A stretch of DNA of 64,000 nucleotides from Rikenellaceae bacterium. GTDB lineage: Bacteria; Bacteroidota; Bacteroidia; Bacteroidales; Rikenellaceae. The stretch is from the NCBI GenBank assembly GCA_015059945.1, contig SUZJ01000006.1:1-64000 (forward strand). Direction: 5' to 3'. The position numbers were made by a program, and so were the translations under genes. The stretch's first letter is position 1. The number at the start of each line of letters is the position of its first letter. Below the pieces are notes generated by a model. That model was not told the DNA's origin and did not search any database. It worked only from the letters and a program-made list of their open reading frames with translations. Of this stretch, positions 29,332 to 37,527 are shown piece after piece.

Positions 29332-29828
29332 CTACTCAACCCCCTGTCGAGGGGCCACGTACCCGCACCAAAACGCCCGAGCAGGCCCTCTCTGCGCTTA
29401 TGCGCCAGTGTGCCCGCGCCGAGCGTTGCAGTGGCGATGCGCTACGGCTTATGCGCCGCTGGGGAGTGGCCGATGACGAAGCTCGCAAGGTACTGGCCCG
29501 ACTGGTGGCCGAGAGGTTTATTGATGACCAGCGCTATGCCGATGCCTATGTGCGCGATAAGAGCCGCTTTTCGGGGTGGGGAGCCCACAAGATACGCCTT
29601 TCGCTTAGGGCCAAAGGTGTTGCCCCTGCTATTATTGAGAAGGCTATGAGCCAGATAGATAAGACCACCTCAAACGAGTCGTTGGCCCAAATTATCGAGC
29701 GCAAAGCATCCCGCACCACCTACAAAGACAAGTGGGACTTGAAGGCTAAACTGATACGTTTTGGATTGAGTCGTGGATTTGATTACGACGATGTAGTCGC
29801 TACCGTAGAACGCTACCTTCCCGAGTGA
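29316..29828 (+). CDS. recX: Regulatory protein RecX
   Basis: A 170-residue RecX family protein that modulates RecA filaments. It is mostly helical, with the repeated three-helix RecX units: PEQALSALMRQCARAERCSGDALRLMRRWG, then LVAERFIDDQRYADAYVRDKSRFSGWGAHKIRLSLRAKGV, which contains the diagnostic FIDDxRYA and GxxKIxxxLxxKG motifs, and a third unit near the C-terminus. It starts 16 bp inside prmC. Its last 29 bp overlap the 3' end of the convergent aminotransferase gene. recA is not in the window. Confidence 0.9.
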   Translation: MPKSLTTQPPVEGPRTRTKTPEQALSALMRQCARAERCSGDALRLMRRWGVADDEARKVLARLVAERFIDDQRYADAYVRDKSRFSGWGAHKIRLSLRAKGVAPAIIEKAMSQIDKTTSNESLAQIIERKASRTTYKDKWDLKAKLIRFGLSRGFDYDDVVATVERYLPE

Positions 29829-30633
29829 GAGCAGTCAAGTGGGGCTCCAAGGCGTGAGCCACTATGCTGTGATAGATAACCTCGCCTGCAGAGCCAATCA
29901 TCTGTATTCCTACGGGCGTAAATGCAAAGACCTCTTCCATCAGGCCCAGTTGGTCGGTAGCAATCTCTTGTTCAACGATTTTTATACCCGCCTTGCCGCA
30001 GAGTGTGGCCATCAGTTCGCGCTCGGCCGAGGGGCGTGCGCCCTTCTCTATTGGCGTGGTCAGCAGTGTGTTACCCCTTAGTGCATAGAGTGGGTTATCG
30101 CCCGTGGAGAGCAGTGCACCCGCACGATTGCCCCTTAGGGCAATGCCCGCACCACTGCGACGCGCAAAGTCGTCGGCAAAACGTGCCGCAGCAAGCGAAA
30201 TAGTGGTGTGGTGGCGCTCAAAGGGTATCTCATAGTTGGTAATGGCGGCTTTGGGCCTTAGGCTCAACAGCGAGTAACCCTCATAGGGGGTTGTAGAGCG
30301 GTGGGCTATGAGTGTTTCGGCCGATCCGTCGGGGCGTGGCAGCAGAAAGATGTCTACCGTATTGCCCCACTCGGGATAGATGCCGTAGTAGAGTAGCGAG
30401 GTTATCTGCTCGGCCACGTCGGTCGCATCAAGCTGTGGCTTTTGACCATAGAGGGCCTTGTGCGATTCGGCTGCGTAGCGCAGTTTCAGGGGCAGATGCA
30501 GGGGCTTGTGGCGAAAGGTATTCACAGTGGTATAGACACAGTTTTGCCCCAGCAGTGTGCCCATATCGAGGTTGCACTCCCGCCAAGTAGTCATCTCGCC
30601 ACCATAGAATATCTTGTCGTTACTGGTCATCAC
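29800..30633 (-). CDS. Class IV aminotransferase-like protein, catalytic Lys not evident
   Basis: A 277-residue protein with the fold of class IV aminotransferases (branched-chain aminotransferase/aminodeoxychorismate lyase). It has the N-terminal FYGGEMTTWRECNL strand pair and the C-terminal pattern NPLYALRGNTLLTTPIEKGARPSAERELM, which corresponds to the usual N-x-F-x-V-x-x-G-x-L-x-T-P-x-x-x-G-x-x-x-G-x-x-R. Where active members have the PLP lysine (x-K-x-x-x), this sequence reads ERHHTTISLAAARFA, without lysine, so activity is doubtful. It is the last gene of the murB-tilS-holA run and overlaps holA by 4 bp. Confidence 0.75.
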   Translation of the reverse strand: MMTSNDKIFYGGEMTTWRECNLDMGTLLGQNCVYTTVNTFRHKPLHLPLKLRYAAESHKALYGQKPQLDATDVAEQITSLLYYGIYPEWGNTVDIFLLPRPDGSAETLIAHRSTTPYEGYSLLSLRPKAAITNYEIPFERHHTTISLAAARFADDFARRSGAGIALRGNRAGALLSTGDNPLYALRGNTLLTTPIEKGARPSAERELMATLCGKAGIKIVEQEIATDQLGLMEEVFAFTPVGIQMIGSAGEVIYHSIVAHALEPHLTALTREGSVLR

Positions 30634-31697
30634 AACATCATTATCTTCATCAGCAGTTCGCGTAGCAGTTCGCCCTCGGTGGCACTGCCTCCGCCAACGC
30701 CTTTGTTCTTCATATCGTACTCCCTGATAAGCCCCAAGATGATGAAAATCTTTTTGTTGGGATAGAGCTTGGCCGCCCTCAGATAGCCCTCCAACAAGAA
30801 TGGGTGTACTTTTATCAGTTGGGCCAACTCCTGCTGAGTCGCTGCGGGCATACCCTTAACCCTCGTTTGCCACTCTTTGTAGTTGATAATAAAGAGCTTC
30901 TGGAAGTAGCCAAACAGAGTCGATACCGTCACCACCATAGGGTTGTTCTTGGGGTTGCGGGCAAAGTAGTCGGCAATCCTCATAGCCTTGGCAAAATCCT
31001 TGCGCGCAATGGCCTCGGTAAGCTCGTAGTTGTTGTACTCTTTGCTTATGCCTATGTTCTGCTCGATGTGGTCGGCGGTTATGAGCTTGGTGCCCTCGGG
31101 CAGACTCACCATCAACTTGTCCAACTCGTTTACAATCTTCGATATGTCCACACCCATATAGTCCGTAACCATACGCAGTGCCTTCTCCTCAATCTGGCAC
31201 CCTTTGCTCTTGCGCAGCCACCCTGCCAACCAAGGGCCCAACTCGTTGTCGTAGGGGCGGGTTGATTCGAACACTACACCTTTGGCGCTGGCGTGTTTGT
31301 AGAACTGGGTGCGCTTGTCTACGCTCTTGCCCTTGTAGGCCACCACCAGTACCGTAGTGGGCGAGGGCGAGGCGGTGTAGAGCGATAGGGTATCGACCTT
31401 GCGCAGCGAGGCGGCATCCTTTACGATTATCACCAACCTGCCACCCATCATAGGCAGCTGTCGGGCGTGGTTGATTATTGTGCCCTCATCGGTATCTTTG
31501 CCGTAGACGATTATCTGGTTGAATGCCTTTTCGTGCTCGGCCAGCAGACTATCGGCCAGCAGGTCGGTGAGGCGGTCGATAAAGAACCCCTCCTCGCCCA
31601 TAAGCAGATATATTGGGGCCACCTTGCCGCCTTTGATGTCGGCTACAATCTGCTCGTACTGGGCATACGAATCGCGAAATTTAACTGCTTTTGCCAT
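30630..31697 (-). CDS. holA: DNA polymerase III subunit delta
   Basis: A 355-residue clamp-loader subunit that opens the beta sliding clamp. The N-terminus KVAPIYLLMGEEGFFIDRLTDLLADSLL (about 25-52) is the HolA signature, followed by QLPMMGGRLVIIVKDA; the C-terminal helical collar part runs from about 215 to the end (ISKEYNNYELTEAIARKDFAKAMRI). The ATG at 31697 starts MAKAVKFRD; the frame is open further upstream but without family resemblance. It overlaps the aminotransferase gene by 4 bp (ATGA) and lies 32 bp after tilS. Confidence 0.93.
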   Translation of the reverse strand: MAKAVKFRDSYAQYEQIVADIKGGKVAPIYLLMGEEGFFIDRLTDLLADSLLAEHEKAFNQIIVYGKDTDEGTIINHARQLPMMGGRLVIIVKDAASLRKVDTLSLYTASPSPTTVLVVAYKGKSVDKRTQFYKHASAKGVVFESTRPYDNELGPWLAGWLRKSKGCQIEEKALRMVTDYMGVDISKIVNELDKLMVSLPEGTKLITADHIEQNIGISKEYNNYELTEAIARKDFAKAMRIADYFARNPKNNPMVVTVSTLFGYFQKLFIINYKEWQTRVKGMPAATQQELAQLIKVHPFLLEGYLRAAKLYPNKKIFIILGLIREYDMKNKGVGGGSATEGELLRELLMKIMML

Positions 31698-31729
31698 AGA
31701 TAGTTGTGCTGCTATATGAGTTTGGTGTC

Positions 31730-33079
31730 CTAAATAATCTCTTTGGTGATTTTTAGTACATTTTCGGTCTGCTTGGTGATGGCGTGGCGGCCGTCGATGC
31801 GTTGGCCCACGAGCCATACAATCTCGCCTGCCGAGGTGAGCACAAACTGACGCCCCTTCTCGGCCATCGACATCTTTTTGTCTATCAGATAGTCGCTCAC
31901 CTTCTTCTCGCCCGTCATCCCGAAGGGGACAAAACGGTCGCCCTCGCTCCACTTGCGCAATACCAGTGGCTCGGCCAGTGTGTCGGCATCCAGCAGGGCC
32001 ACATTTTCGGGCTGAATGAGGGTGTCGATGTTGTCGATATCCTTGTGCTCGATGTAGAGCACCGAGTTGCCACAGTAGACCTTGCTCTTGCTCAGGTCTA
32101 CGGCCACCTGACACTCGTCATCGGCTGCAATGCGCGAAACGGCAATGCGCCCTCGGTCGATGTAGGCCACCCAGTCGCGCGAGTAGAAACGTCGGCCTGT
32201 TGAGCCCGCCCTCAGAGCGTTGCAGAGCGAGTCCACAACATCGCCCTTGAAGCCGTAGTTTTGGCTCATAATCTCATAGATTACAAAGTCCAACGGAAAG
32301 CCCTTGTCTATCTTTTCGGGATTGATGATATCCTCGCTACCAATGTGTTGTACGGCATCGGTCATAATCTTCTCGATGGCGTGGTTGATAAACTGCTGCG
32401 CATCGGTCAGACGGTCGATGTTGCTGCACATTGTGGGGGTAAACTGGGGCACAAACTCCCTCAGTCGGGGCACAATTCCCAACCTTATTTTGTTGCGCAG
32501 ATACTTGGTCGAGCGGTTCGACGAGTCCTCTCGGAAGGGTATCTTGTGCGCCTTGGCGTAGTCGTAAATCTCGTGGCGGGTGGCAAAGAGCAGGGGGCGG
32601 ATTATGCGCCCGTTGATGACGCTAATGCCGGTGAGCCCTTTGAGGCCGGTACCTCGGAGCAGGTTGATGAAGAAGGTCTCGATGCTGTCGTCGGCGTGGT
32701 GAGCAACGGCAATGGTGTCGTAGCCCTCGTCGGTACACAGCTCGGCAAACCAGCCGTAGCGCAGCCTGCGTGCAGCCATCTGTACCGACTCGCCCGTGGC
32801 GGCCATCTCCTCGCGGGTGTTGAAACGGCGGTTGTAGCAGGGCACACCCAACTTGGCGGCTTGCTCGGCTACCAACACCTCATCCTCCTCGGCCTCGATG
32901 CCGCGGAGCTGAAAGTTGCAGTGGGCCACGCCCACACTGTATCCTGCCGACACAAACAGGTGCATCATCACCATCGAGTCTACACCACCACTCACGGTGA
33001 GCAGAATCTTGTTCTGACGGCCCACCAACTGGTGGTCGTGGATGTACTTCTCAAACTTTTCTTTCAAGTTCGTAACCAT
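31730..33079 (-). CDS. tilS: tRNA(Ile)-lysidine synthase TilS
   Basis: A 449-residue ATP-dependent enzyme that changes the wobble cytidine of tRNA-Ile(CAU) to lysidine. The PP-loop SGGVDSMVMMHLF is at about 31-43, followed by VGVAHCNFQLRG and the conserved AVAHHADDSIETFFINLLRGTGLKGLTGI block. The C-terminal TilS_C part has GDRFVPFGMTGEKKVSDYLIDKK near residue 385-407. The ATG at 33079 (MVTNLKEKFEKY) fits the family; ten codons more are open upstream. It lies in the murB-tilS-holA run. Confidence 0.95.
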   Translation of the reverse strand: MVTNLKEKFEKYIHDHQLVGRQNKILLTVSGGVDSMVMMHLFVSAGYSVGVAHCNFQLRGIEAEEDEVLVAEQAAKLGVPCYNRRFNTREEMAATGESVQMAARRLRYGWFAELCTDEGYDTIAVAHHADDSIETFFINLLRGTGLKGLTGISVINGRIIRPLLFATRHEIYDYAKAHKIPFREDSSNRSTKYLRNKIRLGIVPRLREFVPQFTPTMCSNIDRLTDAQQFINHAIEKIMTDAVQHIGSEDIINPEKIDKGFPLDFVIYEIMSQNYGFKGDVVDSLCNALRAGSTGRRFYSRDWVAYIDRGRIAVSRIAADDECQVAVDLSKSKVYCGNSVLYIEHKDIDNIDTLIQPENVALLDADTLAEPLVLRKWSEGDRFVPFGMTGEKKVSDYLIDKKMSMAEKGRQFVLTSAGEIVWLVGQRIDGRHAITKQTENVLKITKEII

Positions 33080-33090
33080 ATACTTTTTTA

Positions 33091-33118
33091 GTCTAACGTC
33101 TAACGTCAAACGTCGATT
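33091..33118. repeat. Heptamer tandem repeat (GTCTAAC type) between tilS and murB
   Basis: Four units: GTCTAAC, GTCTAAC, GTCAAAC, GTCGATT. It fills nearly the whole 40-bp gap between the two genes and equals the array at 186-220 in its first two units. Confidence 0.75.
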
Positions 33119-33119
33119 T

Positions 33120-34151
33120 TCAAATGATATTAACTTCGGGTGAGATACTTACCCCAAATTTCTCCTTTACTTGGCGGCAAATCTCCTCGGCCAGAGCAAC
33201 CACCTCGGGGCCCGTAGCACCACCGCGATTGACCAGTACAAGTGCCTGCTTGTCGTGTACCCCTGCGCGCCCCATACCTTTGCCCTTCCAACCGAGGGTG
33301 TCAATCATCCATCCGGTGGCAATTTTCAGTACGTCGGGATTGCCTGCCACCTCATAGACGGGCATTGTGGGGTACTGCTCTTTGAGCTGCTCCACTTGTG
33401 CGCGGGGTAGTACGGGATTTTTGAAAAAGCTGCCCGCATTGCCCGTAACCTCGGGGTTGGGCAATTTGCTGTCGCGAATGGCCACCACAGCCTTGCGGAT
33501 ATTGGCGGGGGTAGCCTCGCCCAAGGCCTCCACCTCGGGGCGCAACGAGCCGTAGTCCAAGCGGGGTGTGCCACAGGTCTGCAAGCGGTAGACCACTGCG
33601 GTAATAATCACTCGCCCTTTGAGGGCCCCCTTGAAGATGCTCTCGCGATAGCCAAAGGCACACTCGGCAGCAGGTATGCGGATTTGCTCAATCGTTTGAA
33701 GGTCAAGACACTCCACCCACGCTATACAATCTTTGGCCTCGGCACCATAGGCGCCAATGTTTTGCACCGCACTTGCACCCACGCTGCTGGGAATGGCCGA
33801 GAGGTTCTCCATACCCCACAGCCCTCGCTCAACGCTCCACGCCACCACATCGTCCCACAACTCACCTGCTGCGGCACGTATCAATACCTGCTGCTCGTCT
33901 TGCTCTACTACCTCTATGCCTTTGGCTACCGAGTGGAGCAAAGTGCCGCCAAAGTCGCCCGAAAAGAGGGTGTTGCACCCTGCACCGAGCACCTCCCAGC
34001 GACCATTCTGCCCCTCGAAGAGTGCGCGCTCGGAGCTCACAAAGTCGGCCAGACTCTGGGCCGAGTCCCACTCGATCAGGCGGTCGGCTGTGGCCTCTAT
34101 GCCAAAGCTGTTGTAGGGGCGTAGTGATATGTTTTCGTAAATCCGTACCAT
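33120..34151 (-). CDS. murB: UDP-N-acetylenolpyruvoylglucosamine reductase MurB
   Basis: A 343-residue FAD enzyme that makes UDP-N-acetylmuramate for peptidoglycan. It has the N-terminal NSFGIEATADRLIEW block, the FAD-binding region WEVLGAGCNTLFSGDFGGTLL (about 52-72), the catalytic NIGAYGAEAKD segment near 130-140, and the C-terminal GNAGSFFKNPVL (about 240-251) with the catalytic Ser, then GWKGKGMGRAGVHDKQALVLVN. Length and domain order fit type I MurB. The promoter box at 34168-34161 leaves a leader of fewer than 10 nt. Confidence 0.96.
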   Translation of the reverse strand: MVRIYENISLRPYNSFGIEATADRLIEWDSAQSLADFVSSERALFEGQNGRWEVLGAGCNTLFSGDFGGTLLHSVAKGIEVVEQDEQQVLIRAAAGELWDDVVAWSVERGLWGMENLSAIPSSVGASAVQNIGAYGAEAKDCIAWVECLDLQTIEQIRIPAAECAFGYRESIFKGALKGRVIITAVVYRLQTCGTPRLDYGSLRPEVEALGEATPANIRKAVVAIRDSKLPNPEVTGNAGSFFKNPVLPRAQVEQLKEQYPTMPVYEVAGNPDVLKIATGWMIDTLGWKGKGMGRAGVHDKQALVLVNRGGATGPEVVALAEEICRQVKEKFGVSISPEVNII

Positions 34152-34160
34152 AATAGCCTA

Positions 34161-34168
34161 CAAAGTTA
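34161..34168 (-). promoter_or_regulatory. -7 promoter box of murB operon, near-leaderless
   Basis: TAACTTTG on the minus strand, 9 nt before the ATG at 34151. Confidence 0.55.
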
Positions 34169-34262
34169 TACTTTTTAGTTGAAAAACGTGCAGTCGGTAA
34201 AATAAAACATCTTTTTGGGGCGAAAATGGTGGGCCATATTTTGAAGTATTCAAAAATATGGA

Positions 34263-34270
34263 TACATTTG
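34263..34270 (+). promoter_or_regulatory. -7 promoter box of DUF4301 gene
   Basis: TACATTTG, 35 nt before the ATG at 34305, with TTG near 34239-34241. Confidence 0.65.
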
Positions 34271-34304
34271 TAGGATAAAATGTAACCCTAAAACCCAATA
34301 CTTG

Positions 34305-35762
34305 ATGTTCACTCATAAAGACATCCAGCAAATAGAGGCTCACGGCCTTTCGGTAGAGAAAGTCAATACACAATTGGCTAATTTTCGCAACGGTTTTCCT
34401 TTTCTCAAAATAGTTTCGTCGGCCACTGTCGGCAATGGCATAAAGGCTGTTGATGACCAGCAGGCCGAGCAATATCGTGCCCTGTGGCGCCAGTCGCTCG
34501 GAGGGCTCAAGGTCGAGAAGTTTGTGCCCGCCAGTGGTGCCGCTACCCGTATGTTCAAGGACTTGTTCGCTTTTGTGAACGAGGATAAGAGTGGTAAGGT
34601 GGTCGAGGCTGTTGAGCAGGGATTGGATAGGTTCGCCTTTGCAGCTGCGCTCAATGCGGTGGTGCCCGAGGGGGCGTCGCTCAAAGATAAGGTGGCCGCC
34701 ATCATTGGCCCCGAGGGGTTAGATTATGGCGCCAAGCCAAAGGGACTCATTCTGTTCCACAACTACCCCGACGGCCCTCGCACAGCCTTTGAGGAGCATC
34801 TGGTCGAGGGGGCTATGTATGCCGCCTCGGAGGGGGTGGTCAATATCCACTTTACCGTTTCGCCCGAGCATATCGAGGGCTTCGAGAGCCTGTTTGAGAG
34901 CGTGAGGGATAAGTACGAACAGAAGTTCGGTGTCAAGTACAACATCTCTATGTCGGTGCAGAAGAGCAGTACCGATACCATTGCGGCCAACCCCGACGGA
35001 ACACCCTTCCGAGAGGACGATGGCCGCTTGTTGTTCCGCCCTGCGGGCCACGGTGCACTTATCGAAAACTTGGGCGAGAGGGATGCCGATGTGCTGTTTG
35101 TTAAGACTATCGACAATGTTGCCCCCGACAGCCTCAAGGGCGACACGATTAAGTATAAAGAGATTTTGGCAGGCCTGTTGATTGCTACCCAGCGCAGGGT
35201 GTTTGACTATGTGCAGCAGATTGAGGCTGGTACGGCTAACCTTGGCGAGGTGGCCGAGTTTGTCGAGGAGGGCTTGTGTGTAAGGCTTCCCGAGGGTGTG
35301 AAGGCATTGGAGGGCGAGGCTCTGGCAGCCGAGTTGCTCCGAGTGCTTGATAGGCCCCTGAGGGTGTGCGGTATGGTGCGCAACGAGGGCGAGCCCGGTG
35401 GTGGCCCCTTCTGGGCCGAGGGTGCCGACGGTAGCGTGGCTCTGCAGATTGCCGAGTCGTCGCAGATTTCGCCCGAGCAGAAACACCTGATGGCCGAGGC
35501 TACCCACTTCAACCCTGTGGATATTGTCTGCGCCACCAAGAATGTGAGGGGCGAGCACTACCGCTTTGCCGACTTTGTAGACCCCCAGACGGGCTTTATT
35601 TCGAGCAAGTCGAAGGGTGGCAGGGAGCTGCTGGCTCAGGAGTTGCCCGGCTTGTGGAATGGCGCTATGGCAAGGTGGAACACTCTGTTTGTAGAGGTGC
35701 CCATCTCGACCTTCTCGCCCGTGAAGGTGGTTAGCGACCTGCTCCGCCGCGAACACCAATAG
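34305..35762 (+). CDS. DUF4301 family protein
   Basis: A 485-residue cytoplasmic protein of the Bacteroidota family DUF4301. Characteristic blocks are FVPASGAATRMFKDLF (about 76-91), PKGLILFHNYPDGPRTAFEEHLVEGA (about 144-169), SVQKSSTDTIAANPDGTPFREDDGRLLFRPAGHGALI (about 222-258) and GGPFWAEG. The SGAATRM and RPAGHGALI blocks look like nucleotide-sugar pyrophosphorylase-type elements, so a nucleotidyltransferase activity is conceivable but not shown. The ATG at 34305 is preferred to the TTG one codon upstream. It is monocistronic and followed by a long heptamer array. Confidence 0.88.
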   Translation: MFTHKDIQQIEAHGLSVEKVNTQLANFRNGFPFLKIVSSATVGNGIKAVDDQQAEQYRALWRQSLGGLKVEKFVPASGAATRMFKDLFAFVNEDKSGKVVEAVEQGLDRFAFAAALNAVVPEGASLKDKVAAIIGPEGLDYGAKPKGLILFHNYPDGPRTAFEEHLVEGAMYAASEGVVNIHFTVSPEHIEGFESLFESVRDKYEQKFGVKYNISMSVQKSSTDTIAANPDGTPFREDDGRLLFRPAGHGALIENLGERDADVLFVKTIDNVAPDSLKGDTIKYKEILAGLLIATQRRVFDYVQQIEAGTANLGEVAEFVEEGLCVRLPEGVKALEGEALAAELLRVLDRPLRVCGMVRNEGEPGGGPFWAEGADGSVALQIAESSQISPEQKHLMAEATHFNPVDIVCATKNVRGEHYRFADFVDPQTGFISSKSKGGRELLAQELPGLWNGAMARWNTLFVEVPISTFSPVKVVSDLLRREHQ

Positions 35763-35765
35763 GGG

Positions 35766-35842
35766 GAGAATTGAGAATTGAGAATTGAGAATTGAGAATT
35801 GAGAATTGAGAATTGAGAATTGAGAATTGAGAATTGAGAATT
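35766..35842. repeat. Perfect 11-copy heptamer repeat GAGAATT
   Basis: Eleven exact GAGAATT units (77 bp), starting 3 bp after the DUF4301 stop codon and ending in a partial unit. It is the longest of the heptamer arrays in the window and has no mismatch, so it is probably young and variable in copy number. Confidence 0.95.
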
Positions 35843-35882
35843 GAGCTCTTTCTCATTACTCGTTATTTGGTAAAGGTAGTAG

Positions 35883-35906
35883 GAGATACAAAGTATCTCA
35901 GAAAAA
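35883..35906 (+). terminator. Hairpin upstream of V-type ATPase operon
   Basis: Stem GAGATAC/GTATCTC with an AAA loop, then AGAAAAATTTTTT. It may end the DUF4301 transcript or act in the ATPase leader. A second A/T hairpin GCTTTTTTATAAAAAAGC follows at 35918-35935. Confidence 0.55.
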
Positions 35907-35989
35907 TTTTTTGCGTAGCTTTTTTATAAAAAAGCGACAAACGAAAGAAGAAAAAACAACAAACAAAATATAAAACAACACGAACAATT

Positions 35990-36592
35990 ATGGAAAACAA
36001 AAAACTTCAAGAACTGACCGATAAACTCTACGAGGAGGGTTTGTCGAAGGGACGTGCCGAGGCCGAGCGACTGGTGGCTGAGGCTGAGCAGAAAGCAAAA
36101 GCACTGGTAGCCGAGGCCGAGCAGAAGGCCGCCTCTATCGTTAAGGCTGCCGAGCAGAAGGCTGCCGAGATTAAGAAAAACAACGAGACCGAGGTTGCTC
36201 TGGCCACTCGCGGTGCTGTTGCAGCCTTGAAGGAGAATATCGCCAACCTGGTGGTTGCAAAGAGCACTGCCGAGGCTGTTCATTCGGCCACTATCGACCC
36301 CGCATTTGTTAAGGAGATGCTACTGGCTGTGGCCAAAGGCTGGGGTGGCGACAATGTGGCATTGGAGGCTGTGCTGCCTGCCGAGATGAAGGCCAAGTTT
36401 GAGGCCGAGGCCGAGGGTGCTGTTAAGGCTCTGCTGGCCGAGGGCGTTGAGGTTGGCTACTCGGAGAAGGTGAAGAGTGGCTTTAAGGTGGCTCCCAAAG
36501 ATGGTGGCTACTATATCAGCTTCACCGATGAGGACTTTGCCGCACTGCTTGGCGAGTATCTGAAAGAGAAAATTACCAAACTGCTCTACTAA
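35990..36592 (+). CDS. V-type ATP synthase subunit E
   Basis: A 200-residue peripheral-stalk subunit. The N-terminal half (residues 1-100) is a long helix with repeated AEAEQKAxxLV units, typical of the coiled-coil stalk of subunit E; the C-terminal half (AVAKGWGGDNVALEAVLPAE, YSEKVKSGFKVAPKDGGYYI) is the globular head that contacts the A3B3 part. It is the first gene of the operon E-DUF2764-A-B-D-I-K. The repeat-like character of the coiled coil is normal for the family. Confidence 0.92.
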   Translation: MENKKLQELTDKLYEEGLSKGRAEAERLVAEAEQKAKALVAEAEQKAASIVKAAEQKAAEIKKNNETEVALATRGAVAALKENIANLVVAKSTAEAVHSATIDPAFVKEMLLAVAKGWGGDNVALEAVLPAEMKAKFEAEAEGAVKALLAEGVEVGYSEKVKSGFKVAPKDGGYYISFTDEDFAALLGEYLKEKITKLLY

Positions 36593-36598
36593 ACGACT

Positions 36599-37471
36599 AT
36601 GGCTACTAACTACTACTGCCTTGTGGCAGGCCTTAAAGAGTACACGCTCGATGGCGATGTGAAGGGCTTTGACGCAAGGGTTGTGATAGACGAGATTGCC
36701 GACGAGCTGTCAAAGGCCGACCGCAAGGCGCTGGGGGCACACCTGCTCTTTTGGGATGTGTGCAACCTGGTAAACCTGCGTAGTGGCCGCGAGGGATTCT
36801 CGACATTGGGCAATCTGAGCCGCGAGGAGTTGCAGGCCGAACTGGAGGCACCAATGGTGATGCCCGCCGAACTGCGTGAGGTCATAAGCCTCTATGCCGA
36901 GATGGAGGGTGGCGAGGTAGATGCCGACGATGAGCGCTTGCAGAGGATTGATACCTCCAAGAGCTTCGAGGCAGCCATCTTTGCAGCCTACTACCGCTAC
37001 TGCGCCCAGAGCAGGTGCAGGTTTGTGAGGGAGTGGGCCGAGGCCGACCGCAACCTGCGCAATATCACAGCCGCCCTGACTGCCCGCCAGAGGGGACTCA
37101 ATATTGCCGACGTGGTTGTCGGTGGTGGCGACGTGGTGGCACAATTGAGTCGCTCGTCGGCTGCCGACTTTGGTCTGAAAGGCGAGCTGACCTATGTCGA
37201 TAACCTGATTGCAGCCTTGGGCGACAATCAAGACCTGCTCGACAAGGAGCACCGCATTGACCTGATTCGCTGGAATATGGCCGAGGAGTTGGCCACATTC
37301 GATTACTTCAACATCAACTTCCTGCTGAGCTATGTGGCAAGGTTAGGCCTTGTTCACCGCTGGGCTATGCTCGATGCCGAGAGGGGCAAAGAGATGTTCC
37401 GCAAGCTGGTGGGCTCGCTGGGCGCAAAAGAGCAGATTGCCGAGGCCGAGCGTCGCTATGCTGCCGAGTAG
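36599..37471 (+). CDS. DUF2764 family protein, V-ATPase associated
   Basis: A 290-residue protein of family DUF2764, found in Bacteroidota V-ATPase operons at the place where other bacteria have subunit C. It starts ATNYYCLVAGLKEYTLDG, contains LLFWDVCNLVNLRSGREGF and a long helical C-terminus (IDLIRWNMAEELATFDYFNINFLLSYVARL). The mostly helical make-up and the central motif of paired helices would fit a C-like subunit that links the stalk to the rotor ring, but this is inference. It lies 6 bp after subunit E and 56 bp before subunit A. Confidence 0.88.
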   Translation: MATNYYCLVAGLKEYTLDGDVKGFDARVVIDEIADELSKADRKALGAHLLFWDVCNLVNLRSGREGFSTLGNLSREELQAELEAPMVMPAELREVISLYAEMEGGEVDADDERLQRIDTSKSFEAAIFAAYYRYCAQSRCRFVREWAEADRNLRNITAALTARQRGLNIADVVVGGGDVVAQLSRSSAADFGLKGELTYVDNLIAALGDNQDLLDKEHRIDLIRWNMAEELATFDYFNINFLLSYVARLGLVHRWAMLDAERGKEMFRKLVGSLGAKEQIAEAERRYAAE

Positions 37472-37527
37472 GGGGTGAGAGTTAAATCCGCAAAATAAGA
37501 GAAAACAAAAATATATAGACAGACAAA

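Noticed and set aside
35766-35842. Possible CRISPR array
   Set aside because: The unit is 7 bp, perfectly tandem and without spacers; no cas genes are nearby. No CRISPR array was seen in the window.
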